A stretch of 64,000 nt of DNA. Origin: Bacillus sp. V3B. Lineage in GTDB: Bacteria; Bacillota; Bacilli; Bacillales; Cytobacillaceae. Every line of letters begins with the position of its first letter. Position 1 is the stretch's first letter. Of the stretch, positions 7,201-15,868 are shown piece by piece. The notes beneath the pieces were generated by a model. It worked only from the letters and a program-made list of their open reading frames with translations, was not told the origin of the DNA and searched no databases. The position numbers and the translations under genes were made by a program. The stretch spans positions 62,001 to 126,000 of the forward strand of contig NZ_JAETXM010000003.1 in NCBI RefSeq assembly GCF_024494465.1, in the 5' to 3' direction.

Positions 7201-7523
7201 TTCTACTGTATTGGGGTCACAATCAATCTCAGAAATATCTACTATTTCTGTTCCTGTATGTCCAGTTAACGGGACACGTGCCACTTCCTGGTTTTTACTT
7301 GCAATGACAGCGACGTATTCAATGTTATCTGATTGAGCCTCTACTTTAGCTTGCTGGTAGCTAAAAATGACAAAGGGGATAAATGAAAGCAGGATAAGTG
7401 CGATCGTGATGATGACATCCCACCGTTTGATCATATGGTAAGTAGCCTTCAAATTTTATTTCACTCCTTCACTACATAATTGAAATGTAGCAGCATACAA
7501 AGTGATTGTATGGTTTTAATCTT

Positions 7524-8201
7524 TTACTCTCGTCTATCCCATTTATAGCCGATTCCCCAGACAGTGAGCAAGTGATCATCAGCAGGGAATCCTGCTTTTC
7601 TAAGCTTTTCACGTAAATTTCTAACATGGGAGTCGATCGTCCTATCTTCAGTTGAAACGTTATACCCCCAAATAGAGTTAATTAAATGATCCCTAGTAAA
7701 CACTTTATTTGGATTACTTAGAAATAGGCTCATCATCCCAAACTCTTTCGGAGTTAACGAAATTTGTTTAGCATGATAGAGGAGCTGATAGGAATCTTGG
7801 TTTAGGGTGAGTCCTTTAAACGAAATACTCTCTGATTGCTTTGTCCTTCTTCGTGAAACCGCTTCAATTCTAGCCACTAGTTCTTCCTCATCAAATGGTT
7901 TAGAGATATAGTCATCAGCCCCCATATTTAACCCTCTTACAATATCTGCTTTTTCACTCATGGCTGTAAGCATGATGATCGGAATGTCCCAATGTTTTCG
8001 TATTTCTTGGCATGCTTCTAAACCGTCCATGTTAGGCATCATGATATCTAATAAAATGAGTTCGATCGAATGCGATTCCAAATAGTCAATCGCGTCCAAT
8101 GCAGATTCTTTTTTTATACAGTTATATCCGAGAGGGGACAAATATAACGATAACAAATCAAGCATCATCGGTTCATCATCCACTAATAAAATCGATTTCA
8201 T
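7524..8201 (-). CDS. OmpR/PhoB-family response regulator
   Basis: A 225-residue regulator. The receiver domain has acidic pocket DD (8-9), phospho-acceptor Asp52 (LLDIMMP), LTA and KPFDEEELVARI. The winged-helix domain has ISLTPKEFGMMSLFL and ends in TVWGIGYKW. The ATG lies one base after the stop codon of the upstream kinase gene, whose last codons (GGAGGACC) provide the ribosome site, so the two are translationally coupled. It probably binds the TCTGCA direct repeats at 1764, 6541 and 9623, including its own promoter; this is inference from shared architecture. Confidence 0.95.
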   Translation of the reverse strand: MKSILLVDDEPMMLDLLSLYLSPLGYNCIKKESALDAIDYLESHSIELILLDIMMPNMDGLEACQEIRKHWDIPIIMLTAMSEKADIVRGLNMGADDYISKPFDEEELVARIEAVSRRRTKQSESISFKGLTLNQDSYQLLYHAKQISLTPKEFGMMSLFLSNPNKVFTRDHLINSIWGYNVSTEDRTIDSHVRNLREKLRKAGFPADDHLLTVWGIGYKWDRRE

Positions 8202-8202
8202 T

Positions 8203-9573
8203 TTATGGTCCTCCTTTAAAAATCAATTCAAATTCTGTCCCAACATTTTCTTCACTCTTAACAGTGATTTCTGCTCCATGGGCGTGAACAAGTTCTTTTA
8301 CAATCGCAAGACCGAGTCCTGTTCCACCAAGAGAACGAGTTCGAGATTTATCAACACGATAAAAACGGTTAAAAATATAAGGAAGATCTTTTTCTGGAAT
8401 CCCTTTTCCATTATCTTGAATGGTTATATGAATATCATTTTTATTTTTTGACACGTTTAATAGGATTTGTGCTCCGCTTGAAGAGTATTTCATTGCATTG
8501 TCTAATAAGTTTAAAATAATTTGTTCAAGTCTTAATCGATCTGCGTTTAAAAAGAGGTTTGACTGACAAATGATCTTTAAATTCATCTGTTTCTCTTGAA
8601 AAATAGGATAGGATTTTTTCTCCAGTCTTGTTAAAAATGGATGTAAATCGATTGATTCTTTTTCAATATCAAAGGAATTTTGATCAAGTTTTGCGAGTTC
8701 AAATAGTTCCTTTATTAAATGGGCTAATTGATTTGTTTCTTCTACGATAATGGTCAAATATTTTTCATTCTCTTCTTTCGATAAATTTCGTTTCCTCACA
8801 ATGTCTGCATAGCCTTTTATATAAGTCAATGGTGTTCGAAGTTCATGGGAAATACTTGCAAGAAATTCATTTCGCTCTTGTTTTAAATAATTTAAATCAG
8901 TAGCTAATAATTCAATCGATCTTGCTAAATCTCCTAACTCATCATCTGCTGTTTTAGGTAAGGAAACAGTGAAATTTCCTTTACTAATCTGAGATGTCGC
9001 TTCTTTCATTTGCAGAAGTGGTTTGGTAATTCCTTTTGAAAGAAAGATAATGATAACAACAGTGAAAATAATCGAAATCCAACCTGATATGAGAAAGTGC
9101 TCATTTAATCGTTGAATCAAGGAACGAACAGATGCTGTGTCTTGAAACATATAGACATACCCGACAACCTTCTCACCTGTTTGAACAGGACTAACTGTAG
9201 CAATATAAGGTTCTCTGTCCCATTCTTCTTCTACGATCTGGCCGTCACTTGGAATGGAAGAACTAGAATCCATTAAATACTTTTGGAAGATGTTATTTTG
9301 AGTTGAAGAGTCAAGGATCGTTCCAGTTACATCTGTAATGACAACATCTGTATTTGATTCAGATTCCATTAAAACGACATGAGCGATCGTATCAACATCG
9401 AAATGTTTTTCAAGAATGGCTCTGTGCGAATTTCCTCTCGCTTGAAGGGCATTCAGTTCCTCTTCTATTCTTGAATCAACGATCCCATTATGCAAAAAGA
9501 AAAACATAAACGTAATCAAACCAAAAATAATCAAAAAAAATAAAATGCCAAGTTTCACTGATAGTTTTTTCAA
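8203..9573 (-). CDS. sensor histidine kinase
   Basis: A 456-residue membrane kinase with two transmembrane helices (about 9-27 and 162-179) around an extracellular sensor domain of about 135 residues, then HAMP. HisKA has phospho-acceptor His243 (SISHELRTPLTYIKGYAD), and the ATPase domain has N (LLDNAMKYSS), G1 (DNGKGIP), F (FNRFYR) and G2 (GTGLGLAIV) boxes. The start is TTG with AGGTG eight bases upstream. It is the first gene of an operon with its regulator and the disrupted NusG-II gene. The ligand is unknown; the linked small exported proteins and lipoprotein suggest envelope or metal sensing. Confidence 0.95.
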   Translation of the reverse strand: MKKLSVKLGILFFLIIFGLITFMFFFLHNGIVDSRIEEELNALQARGNSHRAILEKHFDVDTIAHVVLMESESNTDVVITDVTGTILDSSTQNNIFQKYLMDSSSSIPSDGQIVEEEWDREPYIATVSPVQTGEKVVGYVYMFQDTASVRSLIQRLNEHFLISGWISIIFTVVIIIFLSKGITKPLLQMKEATSQISKGNFTVSLPKTADDELGDLARSIELLATDLNYLKQERNEFLASISHELRTPLTYIKGYADIVRKRNLSKEENEKYLTIIVEETNQLAHLIKELFELAKLDQNSFDIEKESIDLHPFLTRLEKKSYPIFQEKQMNLKIICQSNLFLNADRLRLEQIILNLLDNAMKYSSSGAQILLNVSKNKNDIHITIQDNGKGIPEKDLPYIFNRFYRVDKSRTRSLGGTGLGLAIVKELVHAHGAEITVKSEENVGTEFELIFKGGP

Positions 9574-9605
9574 CAGATTTCACCTATTTTTATTGGATTA
9601 TGGTT

Positions 9606-9639
9606 AGTATACTCTAATAGTTTGAAGAATTTATGCAGA
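9606..9639 (-). promoter_or_regulatory. promoter with TCTGCA-type repeat (kinase/regulator operon)
   Basis: On the minus strand: TCTGCA (9639-9634), five bases, TCTTCA (9628-9623), eleven bases, TATACT (9611-9606). Same geometry as the sites at 1764-1797 and 6524-6557, which points to autoregulation of this two-component operon. Confidence 0.6.
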
Positions 9640-9724
9640 TTTTTGGATAGAGGACAGAAATTTCCTTAAAATAAATTTGTACGGGAGGATTTTTTAGAGG
9701 AAGATAGTCAAGAATTTCAAAAAC

Positions 9725-9818
9725 AAGATGATCATTGTAATGGCAATGGTCATCTTCCTCAATTTTAGTTGGAAGCAAAATAAGTACATAAAATATGCCA
9801 TTCACATGAGAATGGCAT
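9725..9818. terminator. two stem-loops downstream of the 9836-10030 gene
   Basis: ATGCCATT (9795-9802) pairs with AATGGCAT (9811-9818) and, read on the minus strand, is followed by ATTTTAT. A second hairpin (AAGATGATCATT with AATGGTCATCTT) lies at about 9725-9756. At least the first is a plausible terminator for the minus-strand gene. Confidence 0.5.
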
Positions 9819-9835
9819 AAGGATACTTTATCGTA

Positions 9836-10030
9836 TTATCTTCTTTGTGAAAGTAACTTCAGAAGTGGATTCATTTTCTTATCTGTTATTTTTATTTCAT
9901 CTATTACCAAATCGTTTTCATGATCGGCCAACCATTTCTTTAGCTCAACTTTATCCTGACAATGAGTTAAGTACGTTTGTCCACCTTTGCCTACAGCATT
10001 AACAACATATCTACAAGTGGTTTTCCCCAT
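9836..10030 (-). CDS. small hypothetical protein
   Basis: A 64-residue basic protein beginning MGKTTCRYVV, with two Cys (CRYVVN and THCQDK) and a Lys/Arg-rich end (LLKLLSQRR). No membrane segment or signal peptide. AAAGGGTGGG lies before the ATG at 10030, which is preferred to the GTG at 10039. It stands alone upstream of, and divergent from, ywdI. No family is recognised. Confidence 0.6.
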   Translation of the reverse strand: MGKTTCRYVVNAVGKGGQTYLTHCQDKVELKKWLADHENDLVIDEIKITDKKMNPLLKLLSQRR

Positions 10031-10039
10031 AATTCCCAC

Positions 10040-10415
10040 CCTTTTATGAATATAGTGTATTAAAATTCAACTTATTATACGAAGTTCATTTGACCGTTTT
10101 AAGCATGTTTTTTCAGTTGGATCAAACATATGTTTAATTTGTATTTGTATGTATTATTGAGCTATCATAATGTCCAATTCATGTTTTTGTCAATGCAAAT
10201 TAAAAATAATTTACAAAAGAATAAATTCCATTCTTTAGGAGTCGCTTTTTTTAGGTAATTCAATTAAAATGATCTGTTAGCGAAGTTTTAAGTGTATTGT
10301 TATTTAGAATACCTTTCTGCTGTATTTTCATGCGTTTTCATGTAAAATGAACATGAAATGAGTTATTGTTTGATAAAGCGTAACAGGAAAAATAATGGGT
10401 TGACCTGGAGGTAAT
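10040..10415. other. intergenic, nothing recognised
   Basis: A 376-base AT-rich spacer between divergent genes. It must hold promoters for both, but no convincing -35/-10 pair, repeat or small gene was identified. Confidence 0.5.
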
Positions 10416-10703
10416 ATGAATATTTCAGTGAACAAGCTGTTTGATAAAATGGAAGAAGAGTTAAGGGAAGCGAAAAAGATGAGTTCTGATGCAAAAATTC
10501 GAGAGCGTACATATGCCATTAAAGCCATCTGCGAACTGATTTTAGAAGAATCATCCTTTACAACAAATAAAGAAATAAGTAAGGTCGTATCACCCACACC
10601 ACCACCCGCGTTTGTACAGCCTATAAAAGTTGTAGAAACGCCACAACAAAATCGGATAAAAACAGAGGATGGCGCGAATGGGGAATCGTTATTTGATTTT
10701 TAA
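10416..10703 (+). CDS. ywdI: YwdI-family protein (DUF5327)
   Basis: A 95-residue protein with a helical N-terminal half (NKLFDKMEEELREAKKM, then REKxYAIKAICELIL-like) and a Pro-rich linker (SPTPPPAF) before a short acidic C-terminal end (ESLFDF). CTGGAGG precedes the ATG. It lies directly upstream of ywdK, the gene order known in Bacillus subtilis, which supports the name. Function is unknown. Confidence 0.75.
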   Translation: MNISVNKLFDKMEEELREAKKMSSDAKIRERTYAIKAICELILEESSFTTNKEISKVVSPTPPPAFVQPIKVVETPQQNRIKTEDGANGESLFDF

Positions 10704-10834
10704 AAGTTGAGTAATTATTAAATAAATGGCTAAAAAATATGGTTATGTCAAAGGTTTTTAGAGCAGCGATATGATTTTTTAATAAGTCAAAAATGTAAAT
10801 AGAAACTTTCGATAGAAGGGGAGGAGCGGAAGAC

Positions 10835-11206
10835 ATGAAATTATTTATTATATTAGGGGCTATTCATGCTGGTTTATCTGTTGCTTTAGGGGCGTTTGGT
10901 GCCCATATACTTGAAGGCAGGCTCGAACCGAAGTATCTTGATACTTGGGGAAAAGGGGTTACATATCAAATGCTTCACGCTGTCGGCTTGTTAATTGTCG
11001 GCATATTGCTTGGCAGACTGCCAGCCAACTCCTTATTGTCATGGTCCGGATGGCTAATGTTTACGGGGATTATTCTCTTTTCTGGAAGCTTGTATGTATT
11101 AAGCATAACAAAGATTAGTATGCTAGGAGCGGTCACACCACTTGGTGGAGTCGCGTTTATTGCTGCTTGGGTGTTAATCGTTATTGCGGCTGTTAAATAT
11201 TTATAA
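10835..11206 (+). CDS. ywdK: DUF423 membrane protein YwdK
   Basis: A 123-residue integral membrane protein with four predicted helices and the DUF423 signature GAFGAHILEGRL near the N-terminus and GAVTPLGGVAFIAAW near the end. GGGGAGG lies upstream of the ATG. It follows ywdI and is closed by a terminator shared with gerQ. No biochemical role is established. Confidence 0.85.
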   Translation: MKLFIILGAIHAGLSVALGAFGAHILEGRLEPKYLDTWGKGVTYQMLHAVGLLIVGILLGRLPANSLLSWSGWLMFTGIILFSGSLYVLSITKISMLGAVTPLGGVAFIAAWVLIVIAAVKYL

Positions 11207-11230
11207 TTCTCAATGGTATAGTAAAAATGA

Positions 11231-11264
11231 AAAGGGAGCCGACATTTGTCAGGCTCCCTTTTCT
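11231..11264. terminator. bidirectional terminator between ywdK and gerQ
   Basis: AAAGGGAGCC pairs with GGCTCCCTTTT over a GACATTTGTCA loop, with A and T runs on either side. Confidence 0.9.
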
Positions 11265-11266
11265 AT

Positions 11267-11776
11267 TTAACGTGGAGGATACGTAGAAAGATCAGGTGCT
11301 GCGCCGGCAAATGGATATTCATATTCAAGTTCTTCATCAAATGTAACGTAGTCAAGATAAACCATTGGAAGCAATATTCTTTCGCCAGTTTGTGGGTCGC
11401 TTAAGATTAAATGGTCTCTTCCAGCAGCTTCAATGATCCCTGTAAAGATTTTTGCATTCCATTCCGTATTGTTTTCAAACGTTGCATAAACGTTTGCAAG
11501 CTTCCCTTTGTTTAAGCGTAATATGTTCTCAATATAGGATTGTTCAACTGGGAGCATTCCTGGTACTTGTACTCCAGCTGCTGGACTAGGTGCCATGCCT
11601 ACTGGTGGAAAAGTAGGGCTTGGTGCAGCTTGTGGCATAGGTGTGGCTTGTGGAAAAACTGCTGGTTGCATAGGACCAGAAGCCCCATAATAAGGTTGTG
11701 CAGCCCCATAATAAGGCTGTGATTTTCCGTAATAAGGCTGTGCTTTGTAACTACCATATGGGTTATTGTAAGTCAT
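11267..11776 (-). CDS. gerQ: spore coat protein GerQ
   Basis: A 169-residue coat protein. The N-terminal half is Tyr/Pro/Gln-rich with repeated QPYYG units (about residues 13-31) and a Pro/Ala-rich stretch. The conserved C-terminal domain begins near QSYIENILRLNKGKLANVYATFE and contains RDHLILSDPQTGERILLPMVYLDYV. In Bacillus, GerQ is cross-linked by the transglutaminase Tgl and is required for the germination hydrolase CwlJ. GGAGGG precedes the ATG. Expression in the mother cell is expected; a sigma factor site was not assigned with confidence. Confidence 0.95.
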   Translation of the reverse strand: MTYNNPYGSYKAQPYYGKSQPYYGAAQPYYGASGPMQPAVFPQATPMPQAAPSPTFPPVGMAPSPAAGVQVPGMLPVEQSYIENILRLNKGKLANVYATFENNTEWNAKIFTGIIEAAGRDHLILSDPQTGERILLPMVYLDYVTFDEELEYEYPFAGAAPDLSTYPPR

Positions 11777-12121
11777 TCAATTCCCTCCTAATCCTCTAAT
11801 AGCAAATTAGTGTTTATAAACTAATTTGATGTAGAATGTAAGACTTTATCCATTCCTGGATCCTTGGTTACTAAATTGCGAGTTTGAGAGCAAAAAAAGA
11901 TGATGACAAAGTCATAAATGAAACTCACTCTCTAATGGATATGGGAAAAGGGAATCGAATATGCCTAAAAATCGAAGTTGAAAAATGCTCAAAACGTTCA
12001 TGAAAGGCAATCGTGTTAAAACAGTAGAGGTTTCTCTGGGCAGGCTGTTAGTGAAAAAATCAGTGGGTTCGTTCACTTTCAATAAAAATAGCCCCTGGTA
12101 TAGACCAGAGACTAGGAATCA
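11777..12121. other. intergenic, little recognised
   Basis: A 345-base spacer upstream of gerQ and downstream of hemQ. A weak hairpin, CTGGTATAGACCAG at about 12094-12107, may end the hemQ transcript. No gene was seen. Confidence 0.45.
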
Positions 12122-12868
12122 TTAATTTACATGAAGAAATGGACGAATCTGTTCGTCTGAAAGAATATTTCCAACAAAGAAAGTACCGAACTCACCGTAT
12201 CGTGCACTTACTTCATCAAAACGCATTTCATAGACAAGCTTTTTAAATTGTAGGACATCATCTGAGAAAAGGGTAACGCCCCACTCATAATCATCAAAGC
12301 CTACAGATCCTGTAATAATCTGTTTCACTAGACCAGCGTATTGGCGACCGATCATTCCATGACTGCGCATCAAATTAGAGCGTTCTTCCATCGGTAGCAT
12401 ATACCAGTTATCATTGCCTTGACGACGCTTGTCCATTGGATAGAAGCAAACGTACTTAGACTGTGGTAAAGTCGGGTAAAGTCGAGCTCGGATAGCTGGA
12501 TTTTGGTAAGGGTCCTCATCAGAAGATAAATAATTACTCAATTCAACAACGGAAACATAAGAATAGGTCGGTACCGTAAACTCAGCAAGCTTTGTTTTAT
12601 TGAATTCGTTTTCAATTTGGTTTAATTCTTCCATTGTTGGTCGAAGGATCATCATCATAAAATCAGCTTTTTGACCAACAACTGTATAAACGGCATGGCT
12701 CCCTTTTTGCTCATTTTGTGTTCCACTCCATTTGTTCAAAAGACTCTGAAATTCATGAATAGCGGATTCTCTTTCATCACTGGATAACATTTTCCACGTG
12801 GTCCAATCAATGGTACGGAAATCGTGTAAGCAATACCAACCATCGAGCGTTTTTGCTGCTTGACTCAT
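12122..12868 (-). CDS. hemQ: coproheme decarboxylase HemQ
   Basis: A 248-residue enzyme of the chlorite-dismutase fold that converts coproheme III to heme b, using peroxide, in the last step of the Gram-positive coproporphyrin pathway. By my count the reactive Tyr143 and Lys147 are in CFYPMDKRR and the proximal heme ligand His170 is in [10 protein letters not shown]. The catalytic Arg of true chlorite dismutases is not expected here. GAGGAGTG precedes the ATG. It is divergent from pta, as in B. subtilis. Confidence 0.96.
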   Translation of the reverse strand: MSQAAKTLDGWYCLHDFRTIDWTTWKMLSSDERESAIHEFQSLLNKWSGTQNEQKGSHAVYTVVGQKADFMMMILRPTMEELNQIENEFNKTKLAEFTVPTYSYVSVVELSNYLSSDEDPYQNPAIRARLYPTLPQSKYVCFYPMDKRRQGNDNWYMLPMEERSNLMRSHGMIGRQYAGLVKQIITGSVGFDDYEWGVTLFSDDVLQFKKLVYEMRFDEVSARYGEFGTFFVGNILSDEQIRPFLHVN

Positions 12869-13094
12869 TTATTTCACTCCTCATTGTGACAATCATTTTC
12901 ATAAACTACTATAGCATAGTTTTCCCATATACTCATGGATGAAACATTAGAAATGGAGATTATCCTCATTTTAGGATATTATTTCAAAAGATGTAAATAG
13001 TAATAAGAGAATGTTCTCCAAAAGGTAACTCATTATTAAAATATTTTTGAATAGTGGAACATTAGCTAAACCTCGTAATTTTTTGTTCGATTTC

Positions 13095-13122
13095 TTGAAA
13101 TTTCATGGTAGAAGAGTATTCT
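13095..13122 (+). promoter_or_regulatory. candidate sigma-A promoter of pta
   Basis: TTGAAA (13095-13100), 16 bases, TATTCT (13117-13122), about 30 bases before the pta start codon. Confidence 0.45.
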
Positions 13123-13154
13123 AGTTAAAGGAAAAGATTTGAGGAGGTACATAT

Positions 13155-14132
13155 ATGAGTGATTTATTTACAGGAATCAAAGAAAAGCTATCGGGTCAAA
13201 AAATGAAAATTGTTTTTCCAGAAGGACTTGATGAAAGAGTTTTGGCAGCAGCAGGACGTTTAGCTGAAGATAAAGTATTAACGCCTATTATAGTAGGAAA
13301 TATTGAACAAGTTGAAGCAAAGGCGAAAGAATTAAATGTTTCTTTAGAGTCTGTTGAAATCTATGATCCAACGAATTATGTCGCGATGGATGAGCTTGTT
13401 GCAGCATTTGTAGAGCGTCGAAAAGGAAAAGCAACAGAAGAACAAGCTCGCAAAATCTTATTAGATGAAAACTACTTTGGAACAATGCTTGTGTATACAA
13501 ATAAAGCAGATGGACTTGTAAGTGGAGCAGCACATTCAACAGCGGATACCGTTCGCCCTGCTCTACAAATTATTAAAACAAAAGAAGGTGTTAGCAAAAC
13601 TTCTGGCGTTTTCATCATGGTTCGTGAAGATGAAAAATATGTGTTTGCTGATTGTGCGATTAATATTGCACCGGATAGCAACGATTTAGCTGAAATTGCT
13701 GTTGAAAGTGCGAAGACAGCTAAAATGTTTGATATGGAACCACGTGTAGCGATGTTAAGCTTCTCAACGAAGGGTTCTGCCAAATCACCGGAAACAGATA
13801 AGGTGGCTACTGCTGTTGAAGCGGCAAAGCAACGTGACCCTCTATTAATCGTAGATGGAGAGTTCCAATTTGATGCAGCTTTCGTACCGTCTGTTGCAAA
13901 AAGTAAAGCACCAGATTCACCGCTCCAAGGTGATGCGAATGTATTTATATTCCCTAGTCTTGAAGCAGGAAATATTGGCTACAAAATTGCGCAACGTTTA
14001 GGTAATTTTGAGGCAGTTGGTCCGATTTTACAAGGACTTAATCGTCCAGTAAATGATCTTTCTCGTGGTTGTAATGAAGAGGATGTCTATAAATTAGCAT
14101 TAATTACAGCTGGACAAGCTTTAAATCAATAA
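13155..14132 (+). CDS. pta: phosphate acetyltransferase
   Basis: A 325-residue cytoplasmic enzyme that interconverts acetyl-CoA plus phosphate with acetyl phosphate plus CoA. It has the short Pta form without the N-terminal regulatory domain. Family motifs include FPEGLDERVL near the start, NYFGTMLVY, GLVSGAAHSTADTVRPALQII and the C-terminal GPILQGLNRPVNDLSRGC. GAGGAGG precedes the ATG. Its placement next to hemQ and lipL matches B. subtilis. It provides acetate overflow together with acetate kinase encoded elsewhere. Confidence 0.97.
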   Translation: MSDLFTGIKEKLSGQKMKIVFPEGLDERVLAAAGRLAEDKVLTPIIVGNIEQVEAKAKELNVSLESVEIYDPTNYVAMDELVAAFVERRKGKATEEQARKILLDENYFGTMLVYTNKADGLVSGAAHSTADTVRPALQIIKTKEGVSKTSGVFIMVREDEKYVFADCAINIAPDSNDLAEIAVESAKTAKMFDMEPRVAMLSFSTKGSAKSPETDKVATAVEAAKQRDPLLIVDGEFQFDAAFVPSVAKSKAPDSPLQGDANVFIFPSLEAGNIGYKIAQRLGNFEAVGPILQGLNRPVNDLSRGCNEEDVYKLALITAGQALNQ

Positions 14133-14183
14133 GCTACTCAAAAACGAAAATGAGTGATCTCATTTTTGAAGAAAAGATAGGAA

Positions 14184-14215
14184 AGAGCACTTACTTAATG
14201 GGTAAGTGCTTTTTT
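14184..14215 (+). terminator. rho-independent terminator of pta
   Basis: AGCACTTAC pairs with GTAAGTGCT, followed by six T residues. The structured repeat at 14217-14444 begins immediately after the T run. Confidence 0.9.
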
Positions 14216-14216
14216 G

Positions 14217-14444
14217 ATCAAATTCGCCCCGCCGAATTTGCGCCCGGATTTTGATCGAGCTCGCTCGATCAATTACCTTTAAAAAATCGAGAGGCATCCG
14301 CCGGAGGCTTAACTTCATTCAGCTGGGGTTTGAACCCCCACTGAATCAGAAAGCTTTTTGCATTCATCCCCCACTTACAGAAGTGGAGGACTTCTGTACC
14401 TGTCGCAAGCTTTCAGTACAAAAAGCATTTGCTGAATGAAGTTA
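14217..14444 (-). repeat. multi-hairpin interspersed repeat, copy A
   Basis: A 228-base copy in reverse orientation relative to copies B and C. It shares the end TAACTTCATTCAGC, the inner inverted GCTGAATGAAGTTA, the CCTCCACTTC/AAGTGGGGG hairpin, the GAGCGAGCTC palindrome and the terminal CAAATTCG/CGAATTTG stem. Like copy C, and unlike B, it keeps the segment with GCATTTGC and CTTGCGACAGGTA. It sits between pta and lipL. There is no coding frame. Confidence 0.75.
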
Positions 14445-14497
14445 AAAAGGTAGGCATGTTATAATGAGGATAACGTACAGGGACAAGGAGAAGGAAT

Positions 14498-15343
14498 ATG
14501 AAGAAGACTTATGATTTATTAGTTCAGGAGCGGTGGAGGGTGATCGATCAGTCGGTGTCAGGTCTTTATACAAGTGCTCTACAATCATTTGGGATGGATG
14601 ATACGCTTTGTGCTTCTGTCGGTTCTGGTGATGTTCCAGCAACTGCGAGAGCATGGGTTCATCAGCAGACGATTGTACTTGGGATTCAAGATACAAAGCT
14701 CCCTTATTTGGATGAGGGAATAACCCTTTTAAAAGAAAAAGGCTATGGTGTGATTGTTAGAAACTCTGGTGGGTTAGCCGTTGTTCTGGATGAAGGCGTA
14801 TTAAATCTATCTCTCATTTTCTCTGAAGTGAAAAAAGGTATTGATATTAATCGTGGCTATGATGCGATGTGGGAATTAGTAAAGGACATGTTCGCTGATT
14901 ATAATCAGGAAATAGAGGCAAGAGAAATTGTGGGTTCCTATTGTCCGGGGAGCTATGACCTTAGTATAAATGGTCAGAAGTTTGCTGGGATTTCACAACG
15001 AAGAATACGAAAAGGGGTTGCGGTGCAAATCTATCTTTGCGTGAATGGGAGTGGCAGTCAAAGGGCAGAAACGATTAAACAATTTTATGAGCAGAGTAAA
15101 AAAGGTGAAGAAACAAAGTATGTGTATCCACAAATGGTGCCAACGGTCATGTCATCGCTAGCAGAACTGCTTCATACAGATTTGACGATTCAAGATGTGA
15201 TGTTACGCTTTTTAAAAGTATTACAATCAAAGTCAGGACATCTTTTTACAGGTTCCTTGTCAGCGGAAGAGATTCCCTTGTTTCAAAGCTACTATGAAAG
15301 GGTAGTGGAACGAAATCGTAAAGTGATCGGAACCCCACTCTAG
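14498..15343 (+). CDS. lipL: octanoyl-[GcvH]:protein N-octanoyltransferase LipL
   Basis: A 281-residue BPL/LplA-fold enzyme that moves octanoyl from GcvH to the E2 subunits of 2-oxoacid dehydrogenases during lipoate synthesis. Visible features are [20 protein letters not shown] (81-107 region), the catalytic Cys149 in [10 protein letters not shown] and Lys161 in [18 protein letters not shown] precedes the ATG. It follows pta, separated by repeat copy A, as lipL (ywfL) does in B. subtilis without the repeat. Confidence 0.92.
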   Translation: MKKTYDLLVQERWRVIDQSVSGLYTSALQSFGMDDTLCASVGSGDVPATARAWVHQQTIVLGIQDTKLPYLDEGITLLKEKGYGVIVRNSGGLAVVLDEGVLNLSLIFSEVKKGIDINRGYDAMWELVKDMFADYNQEIEAREIVGSYCPGSYDLSINGQKFAGISQRRIRKGVAVQIYLCVNGSGSQRAETIKQFYEQSKKGEETKYVYPQMVPTVMSSLAELLHTDLTIQDVMLRFLKVLQSKSGHLFTGSLSAEEIPLFQSYYERVVERNRKVIGTPL

Positions 15344-15614
15344 ATGTGGAACGGGAAGATCCATTAATGATGAATGGGATGCCGTCACCGAGGTTTGTTC
15401 TAATATGTAAAAGTAACAATCTAGTAGTTATAGGCTCTTTTCGTAAACTTTGTTGCTTTTCATACTATAAATAGAAACTAAATACTCATTTTGATATGGA
15501 ACACATAACAATTGTGACGAAAAGATGCCCCGACATCTTGGTGAATACGGGGTTATATATTCATTCGGAAAACAACCATCTATGCAAAAATAGCTTAGTT
15601 ATAAGACAAAACAA
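15344..15614. other. intergenic downstream of lipL, nothing recognised
   Basis: About 270 bases with no open frame of note before the lipL terminator and repeat copy B. Confidence 0.45.
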
Positions 15615-15645
15615 AAGCCGTTAGCTACAAGGCTACGGCTCTATT
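15615..15645 (+). terminator. stem-loop, likely lipL terminator
   Basis: AGCCGTTAGC pairs with GGCTACGGCT at 15615-15640, followed by a CT-rich stretch rather than a pure T run. Confidence 0.55.
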
Positions 15646-15661
15646 CACTCTATTTTCTCTT

Positions 15662-15853
15662 TAACTTCATTCAGCAGAAGTCCTCCACTTCTGTAAGTGG
15701 GGGATGAATGCAAAAAGCTCTCTGATTCAGTGGTGGTTCAAACCGCGACTGAATGAAGTTAAGCCTCCGGCGGATGCCTCGGATTTTTTAAAGGTCATTT
15801 ATCGAGCGAGCTCGATAAAAATCCGGGCGCAAATTCGGCGGGGCGAATTTGAT
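15662..15853 (+). repeat. multi-hairpin interspersed repeat, copy B
   Basis: The shortest copy (192 bases). It runs from TAACTTCATTCAGC to CGAATTTGAT. It lacks the GCATTTGC/CTTGCGACAGG segment of A and C and the extra hairpin of C. TTTATCGAGC/GCTCGATAAA and CGGATTTTT/AAAAATCCG nest to form a long stem. It ends 15 bases before the rsfA stop codon. Confidence 0.75.
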
Positions 15854-15868
15854 ATTGTGCAGTCTCTA

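Larger units (their letters stand above)
6613..7452 (-). pseudogene. NusG domain II-containing protein, split by a mobile element
   Basis: The N-terminal fragment (7452-7201) has a membrane helix (IKRWDVIITIALILLSFIP) and a beta-rich stretch. The C-terminal fragment (6783-6613) has the family motif CPEQICV, then SKPGPAIICLPHMVIINI. Removing 6784-7200 joins GAA directly to ATA AAA GAT with no frame change, giving one continuous protein, so the gene was intact before the insertion. Proteins of this family are small membrane-anchored domains of unknown role in Firmicutes. It follows the response regulator gene by 71 bases and was probably the third gene of that operon. Confidence 0.82.

Noticed and set aside
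14217-14444. Interpretation of the multi-hairpin repeat as a CRISPR array or group II intron
   Set aside because: No regularly spaced direct repeats and spacers, no intron domain V/VI consensus or reverse transcriptase.
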